A program made the translations under genes and the position numbers. The notes beneath the pieces were generated by a model. It was given only the letters and a program-made list of their open reading frames with translations. It had not been told where the DNA came from and searched no databases. Shown piece after piece: positions 1-7,785 of a stretch of 64,000 nucleotides of DNA (position 1 is the first letter of the stretch; every line of letters starts with the position of its first letter). Origin of the DNA: UMGS1663 sp046964515 (GTDB lineage: Bacteria > Bacillota > Clostridia > TANB77 > CAG-508); NCBI GenBank assembly GCA_046964515.1, contig JBKUYM010000008.1:27409-91408 (forward strand), read 5' to 3'.

Positions 1-2
1 CT

Positions 3-704
3 AATACGATGAAAGGCGAAGAGGGAACAAAAGTAAAATTAGAAATTTTAAGAGGAGAACAAACTTTAGAAATTGAAGTGGAAAGAGAGAATATAAAAGT
101 AAACCATATAGAATCAGAAATGTTATCTCATAAAATTGGGTATATAAAATTATCTACTTTTGATTCCGGAGCAGCAGAAGAATTTAAAAATAAGTATGAA
201 GAATTAGAAAAACAAGGTGCTAAATCCCTAATTATAGATTTAAGAAATAATGGAGGCGGTTTAGTAAAAGAAGCTACTGATATTGCAGATATGATGGTAG
301 AGAAAGGAAAGACATTATTAATTACTTCTAGTAAAGGAGAAGCAGAAGAAATTACAAAAGCAGAAAAAGATAGAAGCATAACCGTACCAGTAGTTGTTTT
401 AGTTAATAAAAATTCAGCGAGTGCATCAGAGATATTAGCAGCAGCTTTAAAAGAGAGTGATAACGCAGAAATAGTGGGAGAAAAAACCTATGGAAAAGGT
501 GTTATCCAAACAATTTATACACTTTCTGATGGTAGTGGATTAAAATTAACAACTAATGAATATTTTACACCAAATCATAATGTAATTAATAAAGTGGGTA
601 TTACACCAGATGTAGAAGTAAGCTTACCAGAGGGAAAAACACTTTATACAATTGAAGATTCCGAAGATACACAATTACAAAAAGCGGTAGAATTATTAAA
701 ATAG
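3..704 (+). CDS. C-terminal processing protease (S41, CtpA/CtpB type), 5' end outside window
   Basis: Serine protease of the carboxy-terminal processing family, normally exported and anchored at the membrane. The reading frame is open to the window edge, so the N-terminus and most of the PDZ domain are missing. What remains starts in the end of the PDZ domain (GTKVKLEI) and runs through the S41 core: GYIKLSTF, DLRNNGGG, then SASASE with the nucleophilic Ser and, 25 residues on, the Lys of TYGKG. That Ser/Lys spacing matches the known dyad. The C-terminus (NKVGITPDVEV) is complete and a terminator follows. Clostridia use such proteases in cell-envelope turnover and sporulation signalling. Which paralogue this is cannot be told. 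Confidence 0.9.
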   Translation, partial: NTMKGEEGTKVKLEILRGEQTLEIEVERENIKVNHIESEMLSHKIGYIKLSTFDSGAAEEFKNKYEELEKQGAKSLIIDLRNNGGGLVKEATDIADMMVEKGKTLLITSSKGEAEEITKAEKDRSITVPVVVLVNKNSASASEILAAALKESDNAEIVGEKTYGKGVIQTIYTLSDGSGLKLTTNEYFTPNHNVINKVGITPDVEVSLPEGKTLYTIEDSEDTQLQKAVELLK

Positions 705-713
705 AGAAAATAT

Positions 714-756
714 AAAAATTACCAAAAAAGGAATAGCCTATTTGGTAATTTTTTTT
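714..756 (+). terminator. Rho-independent terminator after the S41 protease
   Basis: The arms aaattacca and tttggtaattt form a hairpin followed by a run of T, starting ten bases after the stop codon. Confidence 0.85.
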
Positions 757-847
757 AATAAAAAGTATAAAAATAATACAAAAAATTTAAAATAAGTATT
801 GACAATCATTCTAAAATTTAGTATACTTAATCTCGTCGAAAGGAAAC

Positions 848-923
848 GGTCGCTTAGCTCAGCTGGGAGAGCATCTGCCTTACAAGCAGGGGGTCATAGG
901 TTCGAGCCCTATAGCGACCACCA
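848..923 (+). tRNA. tRNA-Val (anticodon TAC)
   Basis: Full cloverleaf: acceptor GGTCGCT pairs with AGCGACC, discriminator A and an encoded CCA end. The anticodon loop CTTACAA carries TAC at 881-883. First of three closely spaced tRNAs. Confidence 0.95.
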
Positions 924-966
924 TTTTCTTAAAAAAATTTAGTTTACCTAAATTTTTTTATTTTAC

Positions 967-1043
967 GGCCTGGTAGTTCAGTTGGTTAGAACGCTAGCCT
1001 GTCACGCTAGAGGTCGACGGTTCGAGCCCGTTCCAGGTCGCCA
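967..1043 (+). tRNA. tRNA-Asp (anticodon GTC)
   Basis: Acceptor GGCCTGG pairs with CCAGGTC (one G-U pair), discriminator G, encoded CCA. The anticodon loop CTGTCAC contains GTC. Confidence 0.95.
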
Positions 1044-1057
1044 TTTTTTTTATATAT

Positions 1058-1133
1058 GCCTCGATAGCTCAGTTGGTAGAGCAAGGGACTGAAAATCCCT
1101 GTGTCACTGGTTCGATTCCCGTTCGAGGCACCA
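1058..1133 (+). tRNA. tRNA-Phe (anticodon GAA)
   Basis: Acceptor GCCTCGA pairs with TCGAGGC, discriminator A, encoded CCA. The anticodon loop CTGAAAA contains GAA. Last tRNA of the cluster. Confidence 0.95.
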
Positions 1134-1167
1134 AAGATAATATTGAAACATTAGACAAAAAGACGAT

Positions 1168-1197
1168 TAAATCGACTGTAAAAGGTCGATTTTTTTC
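1168..1197 (+). terminator. Terminator of the Val-Asp-Phe tRNA cluster
   Basis: The arms aaatcgac and gtcgattt enclose an eight-base loop and run straight into T residues, 35 bases after tRNA-Phe. Confidence 0.8.
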
Positions 1198-1279
1198 ATG
1201 CTTAAGTTATTGAAATCAGTGGGGAAAGAAATAGTATTTAATATTACATTTGTATTAATATCAAATGGTTAACTAATTA

Positions 1280-1321
1280 TAGCCACTATACTTTTTGCAT
1301 AAAAGAAAGTATAGTGGCTAC
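1280..1321 (-). terminator. Long hairpin downstream of the orphan minus-strand pair
   Basis: A perfect 15-base stem (tagccactatacttt with its complement) lies just past the stop of the gene at 1332-1574. The T-run on the minus strand is weak, so it may terminate or simply protect the 3' end. Confidence 0.6.
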
Positions 1322-1331
1322 AGGATAATGC

Positions 1332-1574
1332 TTACAACTTAAAAGAAAAAGAGTTATTTTCACCTTGCAATTGTGTGTATGTTCCCAGATTACTAGCAAA
1401 TCTGCGAACTCTTTTTTCCTTTAATTCTAATGAAGTATGAACGATGATATTTTTCCCTTCTGAACGAATCATTACAGGTTCTACTGAAAAAATATTTTTG
1501 AATGCAGATTTAATCCGTATATTAGATAATCCTTTACAACCTTTTTGTGGCATAATACAAATTCGATTTAACAT
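1332..1574 (-). CDS. Hypothetical protein, 80 aa
   Basis: I do not recognise this protein. The start is supported by aggaggt six bases upstream of ATG. It is basic, with three cysteines or near-cysteine positions early on (ICIMPQKGCKG), followed by a beta-looking segment (VMIRSEGKNIIVHTSLEL). It starts 15 bases after the stop of the gene at 1590-1823, so the two form an operon ended by the hairpin at 1280-1321. Codon use is less biased than in neighbouring housekeeping genes: it contains an in-frame CGG arginine codon at 1515-1517 (residue 20), which conserved genes here avoid. Confidence 0.65.
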   Translation of the reverse strand: MLNRICIMPQKGCKGLSNIRIKSAFKNIFSVEPVMIRSEGKNIIVHTSLELKEKRVRRFASNLGTYTQLQGENNSFSFKL

Positions 1575-1589
1575 TCTTATACCTCCTAT

Positions 1590-1823
1590 TTACAGACAGA
1601 GCCCATATACAGACTGGAACCAATCGAGAACCTCTAAGCGAACTACTGCAGTCAATTTAGGTGACCAGTTGTCTAATGTGTCTAAAACTGTTTGAATAAT
1701 ACACTGAATCATACTTCCTGATACTCTGCCCATTCGACAGTCATCTTTACAATCATATAACTGTTCTTCAAGGCAATCTGCTACTTCTTGTGCAATTTCG
1801 CTCATTTCAAAATATTTCTGCAT
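1590..1823 (-). CDS. Hypothetical small cysteine-containing protein, 77 aa
   Basis: Function unknown. A TTG six bases further upstream is too close to the Shine-Dalgarno, whereas ATG at 1823 has aaggagg about eight bases before it, so I chose ATG. The protein looks alpha-helical and acidic in its first half (SEIAQEVADCLEEQLYDC) with four cysteines in total before residue 55, then a tryptophan-containing helix. It is the first gene of a two-gene operon with 1332-1574. A hairpin sits just upstream in the leader (1847-1866). Confidence 0.65.
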   Translation of the reverse strand: MQKYFEMSEIAQEVADCLEEQLYDCKDDCRMGRVSGSMIQCIIQTVLDTLDNWSPKLTAVVRLEVLDWFQSVYGLCL

Positions 1824-1846
1824 TATCAATTCCTCCTTTTTATTAT

Positions 1847-1866
1847 TCGGAGGTTTATACCTCCGA
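1847..1866 (-). promoter_or_regulatory. Leader hairpin upstream of the orphan operon
   Basis: The perfect palindrome ttcggaggt-tt-acctccgaa lies between the presumed promoter region and the Shine-Dalgarno of the 1823 start. One arm carries an extra cggaggt, so it could present or sequester a ribosome-binding-like sequence. Function inferred only from position. Confidence 0.4.
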
Positions 1867-2268
1867 AAAAAATCCTTTTTTCAAAGGTACAACAATATGG
1901 TTACTAATAATATTATAACAAATTTGCATAAAGAAGAATGCTAAATTATGTATATCATATATTATAAAAATAAAAGTTATTTTTATAATTTCATTATCAT
2001 GTAAAATTCTATTATATTCTAAAGCGTAAGATAGAAAATAATCATAAGCATCAGTAATGATATTGTTTATGATGGTTATTATCAAACAATTTCTTAACAA
2101 AAAGAAGAAAAAACTTAAGAAAGTAAACACATAAACAACACAAATTCTTTACTTAAAATGCAATAAAAGAACAACCAAAAAACACAATGCATGGATATAA
2201 TAAAGACAACAAAGGAGGGAGGAAAAAATATGAAAAAGTAAAAAAGAAAGGAAGGTAATGCAGAAAAA
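1867..2268. other. Intergenic stretch without a supported gene
   Basis: About 400 very AT-rich bases between two divergent transcription units. Open frames here have no convincing ribosome binding site or coding character. It presumably holds the two promoters, but I cannot define either with confidence. Confidence 0.5.
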
Positions 2269-2499
2269 ATGAATGTGAAAATAATAGGATCCAATTGTAA
2301 AAATGGAATGCAATTATATAAAATGACGACAAGAGCCATAGAAAGTGTAGGAGGTGATATAAAGATTGAAAAATTAGATGATCATCATGCAATTGAGAGA
2401 TATAATGTAAAAAATATACCGGGCTTAGTAATTAATGATAAATTAGTAAGTCAAGGAAAAGTACTTTCAGAAAGAGAAATTAGTAAGATATTACAATAG
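2269..2499 (+). CDS. Thioredoxin-like small protein (redox-disulfide family) lacking the second active-site Cys
   Basis: This 76 aa protein matches the small archaeal/clostridial thioredoxin-fold family: beta strand MNVKIIGSNC, a helix, then the cis-Pro segment NVKNIPGLVINDKLVSQG and a C-terminal helix. Family members normally carry CxxC directly after the first strand. Here the motif reads C-K-N-G, so only the N-terminal cysteine remains, which would make it a monothiol or a binding rather than reducing protein. An aggaaggt box lies about 12 bases upstream, somewhat far. It is monocistronic, with a terminator after it. Confidence 0.75.
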   Translation: MNVKIIGSNCKNGMQLYKMTTRAIESVGGDIKIEKLDDHHAIERYNVKNIPGLVINDKLVSQGKVLSEREISKILQ

Positions 2500-2575
2500 A
2501 AATAAAAAAAGAAGAAAGGATGTGGATGCTTATACGTTTTTTGTAAAAATCCTAAAATGTTAATGATCCCCTTTG

Positions 2576-2607
2576 AAAATACCCTAAAATACTAGGGTAT
2601 TTTTTAT
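2576..2607 (+). terminator. Terminator after the thioredoxin-like gene
   Basis: The arms aaataccct and agggtattt are followed by T residues. Confidence 0.8.
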
Positions 2608-2633
2608 GTAAAATTTTTGATAACACGATAATA

Positions 2634-2672
2634 ATCTGAAAAAGAGATAATCTCCATTTCAGATATTTTTTT
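2634..2672 (+). terminator. Second terminator-like hairpin 100 bases upstream of dapF
   Basis: The arms atctgaaa and tttcagat, with an inner gagataatctc palindrome, precede a run of T. It is either a second terminator for the upstream gene or an attenuator in a dapF leader. No lysine riboswitch core was recognised. Confidence 0.55.
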
Positions 2673-2772
2673 AATGAGAATCTTTCTTTTTTAGAAAACA
2701 TATGATAAAATAATAAACGATAAGATGTAATTACATTTTATTGGCTATTAATACCCTTAAGAGGTGAAGAAG

Positions 2773-3628
2773 ATGATAAAATTTACAAAAATGCATGGGC
2801 TAGGAAATGACTATGTCTATATTGATTGCACAAAAAATGGGCACAAAATAGAACATCCGTCAGACCTAGCTCGATTTGTTAGTGACAGACACTTTGGAAT
2901 AGGATCAGATGGTCTGATTCTAATAGAAGACAGTAAAATAGCTGACTTCAAAATGAGAATTTTTAATTATGATGGTAGTGAAGCAGAAATGTGTGGCAAC
3001 GGTATTCGCTGTGTGCGGAAAGTTTATTTATGATAAGCAATTGTCTAATAAACAAACTTTAGTTATTGAAACTTTAGGAGGCATACGCATCTTATATCTA
3101 CAAGTTGAAAGTGGAAAAGTAGTAGCAGCAACTGTGGATATGGGGGAACCTATATTTGATGTGGAAAAAATTCCAGTTATTTGTGAGAATGCGGTAAAAG
3201 AAGAGTTTCCTTTAATGGCTATAACAGCATTAGACAAAACTTTTGATTTCCATTTTGTATCTGTAGGAAATCCACATGCTATGACAATTGTAGAAAACGT
3301 AAAGGATTTTCCTGTACAAATTTATGGACCGATTTTAGAAATAGATAAACATTTTCCGAATAAGTCCAATATAGAATTTATAGAACTAGTGGATAGAAAC
3401 CATATAAAAATGAGAGTTTGGGAGAGAGGCTCTGGTGAGACGATGGCATGTGGTACTGCAGCTACTGCTTGTGTAGCCGCTTGTGTGAAAAGCAATTTAA
3501 TAGATAGAAAAGCACAAGTAGAATTATTAGGTGGTGTATTAGAATTTGAATGGAAAACAGATAATCATATTTATATGACTGGTCCTGCAACAAAAGTTTT
3601 TGAAGGGAAATTTAATGAAGAGGAATAA
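2773..3628 (+). CDS. dapF: Diaminopimelate epimerase, with one-base (+1) frame disruption at CGG
   Basis: Converts LL- to meso-diaminopimelate for lysine and peptidoglycan synthesis. ATG at 2773 follows aagaggtg at good spacing. The zero frame gives the N-terminal half including the catalytic Cys of EMCGNGIRCV, then meets CGG at 3016-3018 and stops six codons later. Skipping the C at 3016 continues GKFIYDK and the rest of the enzyme, with the second catalytic Cys in GSGETMACGTAATA. The joined product is 284 aa, the usual DapF length. Nothing else looks degenerate, so this is either a frameshifted mRNA, a very recent mutation or a sequence error. It is first in an operon with a symporter and dapL. 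Confidence 0.9.
3016..3018 (+). other. Candidate +1 frameshift site (CGG) in dapF
   Basis: Zero-frame codons are TGT GTG CGG AAA. Skipping one C gives TGT GTG GGA AAG, encoding C-V-G-K, the expected DapF sequence. The same arrangement occurs at 42409 and 46309. Confidence 0.6.
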
Positions 3629-3633
3629 AGAAA

Positions 3634-4896
3634 ATGAGTAAGTTAAAAAGGAATAAACAAAGTATTTTATTATTATTAGCTGTTGTTATAGGAGCTCTAG
3701 CAGGTATTTTCTTAAAAGATAAAGTAGAAGTAGTAAAGCCATTAGGAGATATATTCATTAATTTAATTTTTATGATTATGCCACTATTAATCTTTTTTAG
3801 TATTGCTAGCTGTGTATTAAACATGAAAGAACAAAAAAGACTAAAAAAAGTAATCATTACAGCTTTCATTATATTTATACTGATGTCTATAATATCTACA
3901 TTAATAGGCTTACTATCCCTATTTACTAATATTAGAATAGAACAAGAAGCAGATATGATTAGCGGTGAAGAATTAACCCATATAGAAACACAAACAAATG
4001 AAACAAATAAAAACGTATTTGAGCAAGTAGCTAATATTTTTACCGTTTCAGACTTTTCTAAATTATGGAATCGTGAAAATATGATTGCATTAATTACTTT
4101 TTCATTATTATTTGGTATAGCTACATTATTAACAAAAGAAAAAGGAAAAGCAGTTAAAGAATTTTTAATAAGTGGTAATGAAATTATAATGAAATTTGTT
4201 TCTATTATTATGTACTATGCACCAATAGGACTAGGATGCTATTTTGCTAATATTGTAGCAAACATAGGAGGTAGCATTATAATAGAATACATAAAAATAT
4301 TAGTCATATATATGATACTAGCGGGTGTTATGTTTTTTGGAATATATAGTGTGATTATTCTTTTTATAGGGGGGAAAGGGGCATTAAAAGATTTCTGGAA
4401 ACAAATTTTACCTACTGCAATCATGGCTTTGTCAACGGGATCTAGTGCTATTACGATACCTATTAATATACAAGCTTGTAAAAGAATAGGCATACCGGAA
4501 GATATTGCAGAATTGGTAATACCACTTGGTATTAATGTACATAAAGATGGTTCTACAATAGGTGCAGTTTTAAAAATTGTATTTCTATTTGCTCTATGCG
4601 GAAAACTGGTTATTGATTTTCCAACGATTTTAGGAATAATAGGTGTAACATTAGTGGTATCGTTACTGATGGGGGCTGTACCAGGTGCTGGCTTAGCTTC
4701 TGAAATGCTGATTTTAACAATATATGGCTTTCCTGCAAGTTTAATCGGGGTAATAACCATTATTGGAAATTTAATAGATGCACCAGGTGCTGTTTTGAAT
4801 TCTGTGGGAAATACAGTAGCGGCCATGCTTACTACAAGAATAGTAGACGGAAAAAATGGGATGAGAAAGGAAGAAGTTAAAAATGAAATTAAATGA
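3634..4896 (+). CDS. Dicarboxylate/amino-acid:cation symporter (DAACS/SDF family)
   Basis: Integral membrane symporter of 420 aa with about eight membrane spans and two re-entrant loops. Family signatures are visible: the serine-rich hairpin ALSTGSSAITIP, the NVHKDGST helix (NMDGT equivalent), the GAVPGAGLASEM hairpin, and DAPGAVLNSVGNTVAAM near the C-terminus, which holds the substrate-binding Asp/Asn positions. It starts five bases after dapF and overlaps dapL by 14 bases, so all three are translated from one mRNA. Substrate is likely an acidic or small neutral amino acid; linkage to lysine synthesis suggests aspartate, but that is inference. Confidence 0.85.
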   Translation: MSKLKRNKQSILLLLAVVIGALAGIFLKDKVEVVKPLGDIFINLIFMIMPLLIFFSIASCVLNMKEQKRLKKVIITAFIIFILMSIISTLIGLLSLFTNIRIEQEADMISGEELTHIETQTNETNKNVFEQVANIFTVSDFSKLWNRENMIALITFSLLFGIATLLTKEKGKAVKEFLISGNEIIMKFVSIIMYYAPIGLGCYFANIVANIGGSIIIEYIKILVIYMILAGVMFFGIYSVIILFIGGKGALKDFWKQILPTAIMALSTGSSAITIPINIQACKRIGIPEDIAELVIPLGINVHKDGSTIGAVLKIVFLFALCGKLVIDFPTILGIIGVTLVVSLLMGAVPGAGLASEMLILTIYGFPASLIGVITIIGNLIDAPGAVLNSVGNTVAAMLTTRIVDGKNGMRKEEVKNEIK

Positions 4897-6094
4897 AAAT
4901 TATTTAAAATTACAAGATAGTTATTTATTTTCAACAATTGCTAGAAAGGTAGCCATATTTCAAGAGAAAAATCCAGATAAAAAAGTGATAAAATTAGGAA
5001 TAGGAGATGTAACACTTCCTATAGCACCAGTGGTAATAGAAGCTATGCATAAAGCGATTGAAGAAATGGGAAATAAAGAGACCTTTAGAGGTTATGGACC
5101 AGAGCAGGGGTATGACTTTTTAAGAGAAAAAATTGTAGAATGGGATTATGAAAAAAGAGGCATATCGATAGAAAAAGAAGAAATTTTTGTATCAGATGGT
5201 GCTAAATGTGATACGGGAAATTTTCAAGAATTATTTGGAATAGATAATACGATTGCTATTACAGATCCTGTATATCCAGTATATTTAGATAGTAATGTTA
5301 TGGCAGGAAGAACGGGTGATTTTCAGAAAGATACTAAACAGTATGAGAAAGTAGTGTATATGCCAGTTACAGCAGAAAATAGTTTTATACCAGAATTACC
5401 AAAAGAACCGGTAGATATTATTTATCTATGCCTTCCTAATAATCCAACAGGTACGGTTTTAAATAGAACCCAATTAAAAAAATGGGTAGATTATGCAAAA
5501 GAAAATAAATCTATTATTTTATTTGATAGTGCTTATGAAGCTTTTATTACACAAAAAGATATTCCACATAGTATTTATGAAATAGAAGGAGCTAAAGAAG
5601 TTGCTATTGAATTTAGAAGCTTTTCAAAAACAGCAGGTTTTACAGGAATTAGGTGTGCGTATACCGTAGTTCCAAAAGAAATCATGATTCAAGGAACTTC
5701 TTTGAATACTTTGTGGAATAGGAGACAATGCACGAAATTCAATGGAGTACCGTATATAACGCAAAGAGCAGCAGAAGCGATATATACAGAAGAAGGACAA
5801 AAACAAATAAAAGAAAATATAGCTTATTATCAAGAAAATGCTAGAATCATCCGTGAGGGCTTGGAAAAAGCAGGCTATACTATTTACGGAGGTGTTAATG
5901 CACCCTATATATGGTTAAAAGTTCCAGAAAATATGACGTCATGGGAATTTTTTGATAAACTTTTAGAAGAAAAAAATATTGTAGGAACACCAGGAGCAGG
6001 ATTTGGACCTAGTGGAGAAGGTTATTTTAGATTAACTGCTTTTGGAAGTAGAGAAAATACCATAGAGGCAATGAAAAGAATAGAAGAAAAATAG
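4883..6094 (+). CDS. dapL: LL-diaminopimelate aminotransferase
   Basis: PLP enzyme converting tetrahydrodipicolinate directly to LL-diaminopimelate, bypassing the acyl-blocked DAP branch. At 403 aa it has the family's usual length. The N-terminus LNENYLKLQDSYLF and the GIGDVTLP segment are diagnostic of DapL rather than general class I aminotransferases. The PLP lysine lies in SFSKTAGFTG, and LPNNPTGT is the cofactor-binding loop. It follows dapF and a symporter in the same operon, so LL-DAP made here feeds DapF. A terminator follows at once. Confidence 0.93.
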   Translation: MKLNENYLKLQDSYLFSTIARKVAIFQEKNPDKKVIKLGIGDVTLPIAPVVIEAMHKAIEEMGNKETFRGYGPEQGYDFLREKIVEWDYEKRGISIEKEEIFVSDGAKCDTGNFQELFGIDNTIAITDPVYPVYLDSNVMAGRTGDFQKDTKQYEKVVYMPVTAENSFIPELPKEPVDIIYLCLPNNPTGTVLNRTQLKKWVDYAKENKSIILFDSAYEAFITQKDIPHSIYEIEGAKEVAIEFRSFSKTAGFTGIRCAYTVVPKEIMIQGTSLNTLWNRRQCTKFNGVPYITQRAAEAIYTEEGQKQIKENIAYYQENARIIREGLEKAGYTIYGGVNAPYIWLKVPENMTSWEFFDKLLEEKNIVGTPGAGFGPSGEGYFRLTAFGSRENTIEAMKRIEEK

Positions 6095-6106
6095 AAAATA
6101 TATAAA

Positions 6107-6144
6107 AAAAGTACATTTCTAAGTAAGGGAAATGTACTTTTTTA
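6107..6144 (+). terminator. Terminator of the dapF-symporter-dapL operon
   Basis: The arms aaagtacattt and aaatgtacttt are followed by T residues. Confidence 0.85.
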
Positions 6145-6229
6145 TGTTATAGTTTTGTATACACAGAATAACATAAAAATAATTGAAGATAAATGGAAGA
6201 AATATGAAAATAAAAACTAAGAGAAAGGA

Positions 6230-6258
6230 TTGACACTAACCAAACGGTAATATAAAAT
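6230..6258 (+). promoter_or_regulatory. SigA-type promoter of the pilin-like gene
   Basis: TTGACA at 6230 and TAAAAT at 6253, with a 17-base spacer, about 40 bases before the likely start codon. Confidence 0.7.
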
Positions 6259-6299
6259 AAAGAATAGGGAATGAAATGCAAAAGAAAAGAGGAATGAAA

Positions 6300-7115
6300 A
6301 TGAAAAAAGAGCAAGGAATTACTTTAGTGAGTTTAGTGGTAACCATCATTATCTTAATTATTTTAACAGGAATTAGCATTAATCTAACGATAGGAGATAA
6401 TGGTATTATTACGAAGGCAAAACAAGCTAAGCAAAATATTACTTTAGCAGGAGAAGCAGAAGCAATACAACTAAATCAGTTGTATGAGGAATTAGCAGCT
6501 AGTGGACAATTAACAGAAGATGAGGAAAGTGGTAAGAAAGATGAAATCATAACTTTGCTTCAAAAAAAAGTAGAAGAATTACAAAATCAATTGGACAATT
6601 TAAATTCCTTACTTATACAAACAAATGCTACAGACGATAAAATCTTATCTGGCTATAAAGCGTATAGCGGAGGAAAATTATTAACAGGAACCATGGCAAA
6701 TAGAGGTGCCATCACGAATAATTTAAATGCTGGAGAAAGTTATACCATACCAGAAGGCTACCATAATGGAGGAGGAAAAGTAACTGCCAATAGTTTGGCT
6801 AGTCAAACGATAGCAACAGCTACAGTGGATGATATCGCACAGGGGAAAACAGCCTGGGTAAATGGTAATTTAATAACCGGTATATTAAATCATACCAAAA
6901 GCGTAGATTTTGATATGGTAATTAATATTCATTTAAAAACTTCTCAAAATCGCGTTTTAGAATATGATAAAGTCGTTACGATTAAAAAAAGAGGGGAAGA
7001 AGTAACCTTTAGTGGTTACGGAGGAACCATGGATGTAAATAACACAGTAGAAGTAAAACTTGATAAGATAGAAATAACCCAAATTTCCTTAAAATCATTT
7101 ACTATTGTAGAGTGA
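6300..7115 (+). CDS. Type IV pilin-like surface protein with tail-fibre-like C-terminus (paralogue 1)
   Basis: The protein opens with a prepilin-like segment, EQGITLVSLVVTIIILIILTG, in which the usual Glu at mature position 5 is Ser. A conserved linker (DNGIITKAKQAKQ) and a short coiled coil follow. The C-terminal half has GTMANRGAITNNL and YTIPEGYHNGGGKVTANSL, a pattern familiar from phage tail-fibre and tail-collar proteins. ATG at 6294 and 6276 are alternatives; 6300 has the best spacing from aagagga. Two paralogues (34802 and 50782) share the first 100 residues but differ at the tip. I infer a secreted adhesin or minor-pilin role; no assembly genes adjoin this copy. Confidence 0.75.
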   Translation: MKKEQGITLVSLVVTIIILIILTGISINLTIGDNGIITKAKQAKQNITLAGEAEAIQLNQLYEELAASGQLTEDEESGKKDEIITLLQKKVEELQNQLDNLNSLLIQTNATDDKILSGYKAYSGGKLLTGTMANRGAITNNLNAGESYTIPEGYHNGGGKVTANSLASQTIATATVDDIAQGKTAWVNGNLITGILNHTKSVDFDMVINIHLKTSQNRVLEYDKVVTIKKRGEEVTFSGYGGTMDVNNTVEVKLDKIEITQISLKSFTIVE

Positions 7116-7151
7116 TATAATACAATTACGATATTGGAAACTAAATCTACT

Positions 7152-7191
7152 AAAAACTAAGAATTGTGTGTGTATTCTTAGTTTTTTTTCA
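7152..7191 (+). terminator. Terminator after the pilin-like gene
   Basis: The arms aaaactaagaat and attcttagtttt are followed by eight T residues. Confidence 0.9.
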
Positions 7192-7214
7192 AAAAAGGTT
7201 GCTTTATCAGGAAT

Positions 7215-7305
7215 AACATGTTAAAATAAATGCGTTATAAGATTACCTTATACTTAGTTACAGGAGATACACACCATACTGTAACCCAGTTTAAGGCAAA
7301 TAAAA
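7215..7305 (+). promoter_or_regulatory. Possible S15-binding leader of rpsO
   Basis: The leader can fold with ttacag/ctgtaa inside ccttatactt/agtttaagg, just ahead of the Shine-Dalgarno. Ribosomal protein S15 controls its own mRNA through leader structures in many bacteria. That this is one is inferred from position and pairing. Confidence 0.35.
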
Positions 7306-7323
7306 AATAGGAGGTGTAAGAAA

Positions 7324-7587
7324 ATGACGAGTCAAAGAAAACAAGAAATTATTAGTACTTATAGAAGAGATGAAAAAGACACTGGTTCACCAGAAGTACA
7401 AGTCGCTCTTTTAACAGAAAGAATTAATGAATTAACAGAGCATTTAAAAGTTCATAAAAAAGATAATCATTCAAGAAGAGGACTTTTAAAAATGGTAGGT
7501 GCAAGAAGAAACTTACTAAAATACTTAAGTAACAAAGATGTTCAAAGATATAGAGATATCGTTGAAAAATTAGGATTAAGAAAATAA
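7324..7587 (+). CDS. rpsO: 30S ribosomal protein S15
   Basis: The 87 aa protein matches S15 over its whole length: DTGSPEVQVALLTERI, the LTEHLKVHKKDNHSRRGLL loop that contacts 16S rRNA helix 22, and VGARRNLLKYL. A strong taggaggtg box precedes ATG. It lies upstream of pnp, the classic rpsO-pnp arrangement, but a terminator and a 200-base leader separate them. Confidence 0.97.
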   Translation: MTSQRKQEIISTYRRDEKDTGSPEVQVALLTERINELTEHLKVHKKDNHSRRGLLKMVGARRNLLKYLSNKDVQRYRDIVEKLGLRK

Positions 7588-7596
7588 AAATACAAA

Positions 7597-7634
7597 AGGA
7601 CGTTTTGCTTGCTAGAAGTAAAACGTCTTTTTAG
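7597..7634 (+). terminator. Terminator between rpsO and pnp
   Basis: The arms gacgtttt and aaaacgtc are followed by a T-run. Confidence 0.88.
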
Positions 7635-7682
7635 TAAAATGGTGTGTAAAATATAAAAAAATGTATAAAATAAATAAAAAAG

Positions 7683-7771
7683 TAGTACCTATCAATTAGA
7701 TAGTAGCTTGTATTATGAATTGTGCTTACAATTTATAGTAGAGGTTACAACTAACTGAGAAGGTACAAAGA
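7683..7771 (+). promoter_or_regulatory. Structured pnp 5' leader
   Basis: The leader closes with gtacct/aggtac and contains an inner attgtg-cttacaat hairpin, ending just before the pnp Shine-Dalgarno. pnp is autoregulated through its leader in several bacteria, so this may be such an element; not proven here. Confidence 0.35.
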
Positions 7772-7785
7772 AAAGGAGAAATTTT

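Noticed and set aside
2115..2392. Hydrophobic minus-strand frames over the thioredoxin-like gene
   Set aside because: Low-complexity Phe/Leu/Ile translations are the antisense of A-rich sequence, with no ribosome binding site; the same holds for many minus-strand frames in the window.
2608..2772. Lysine riboswitch ahead of dapF
   Set aside because: The leader is short, and no conserved riboswitch core was found, only a terminator-like hairpin.
4239..4937. A 232-codon minus-strand frame over the symporter gene
   Set aside because: Antisense shadow of a well-supported transporter; no motif or ribosome binding site.
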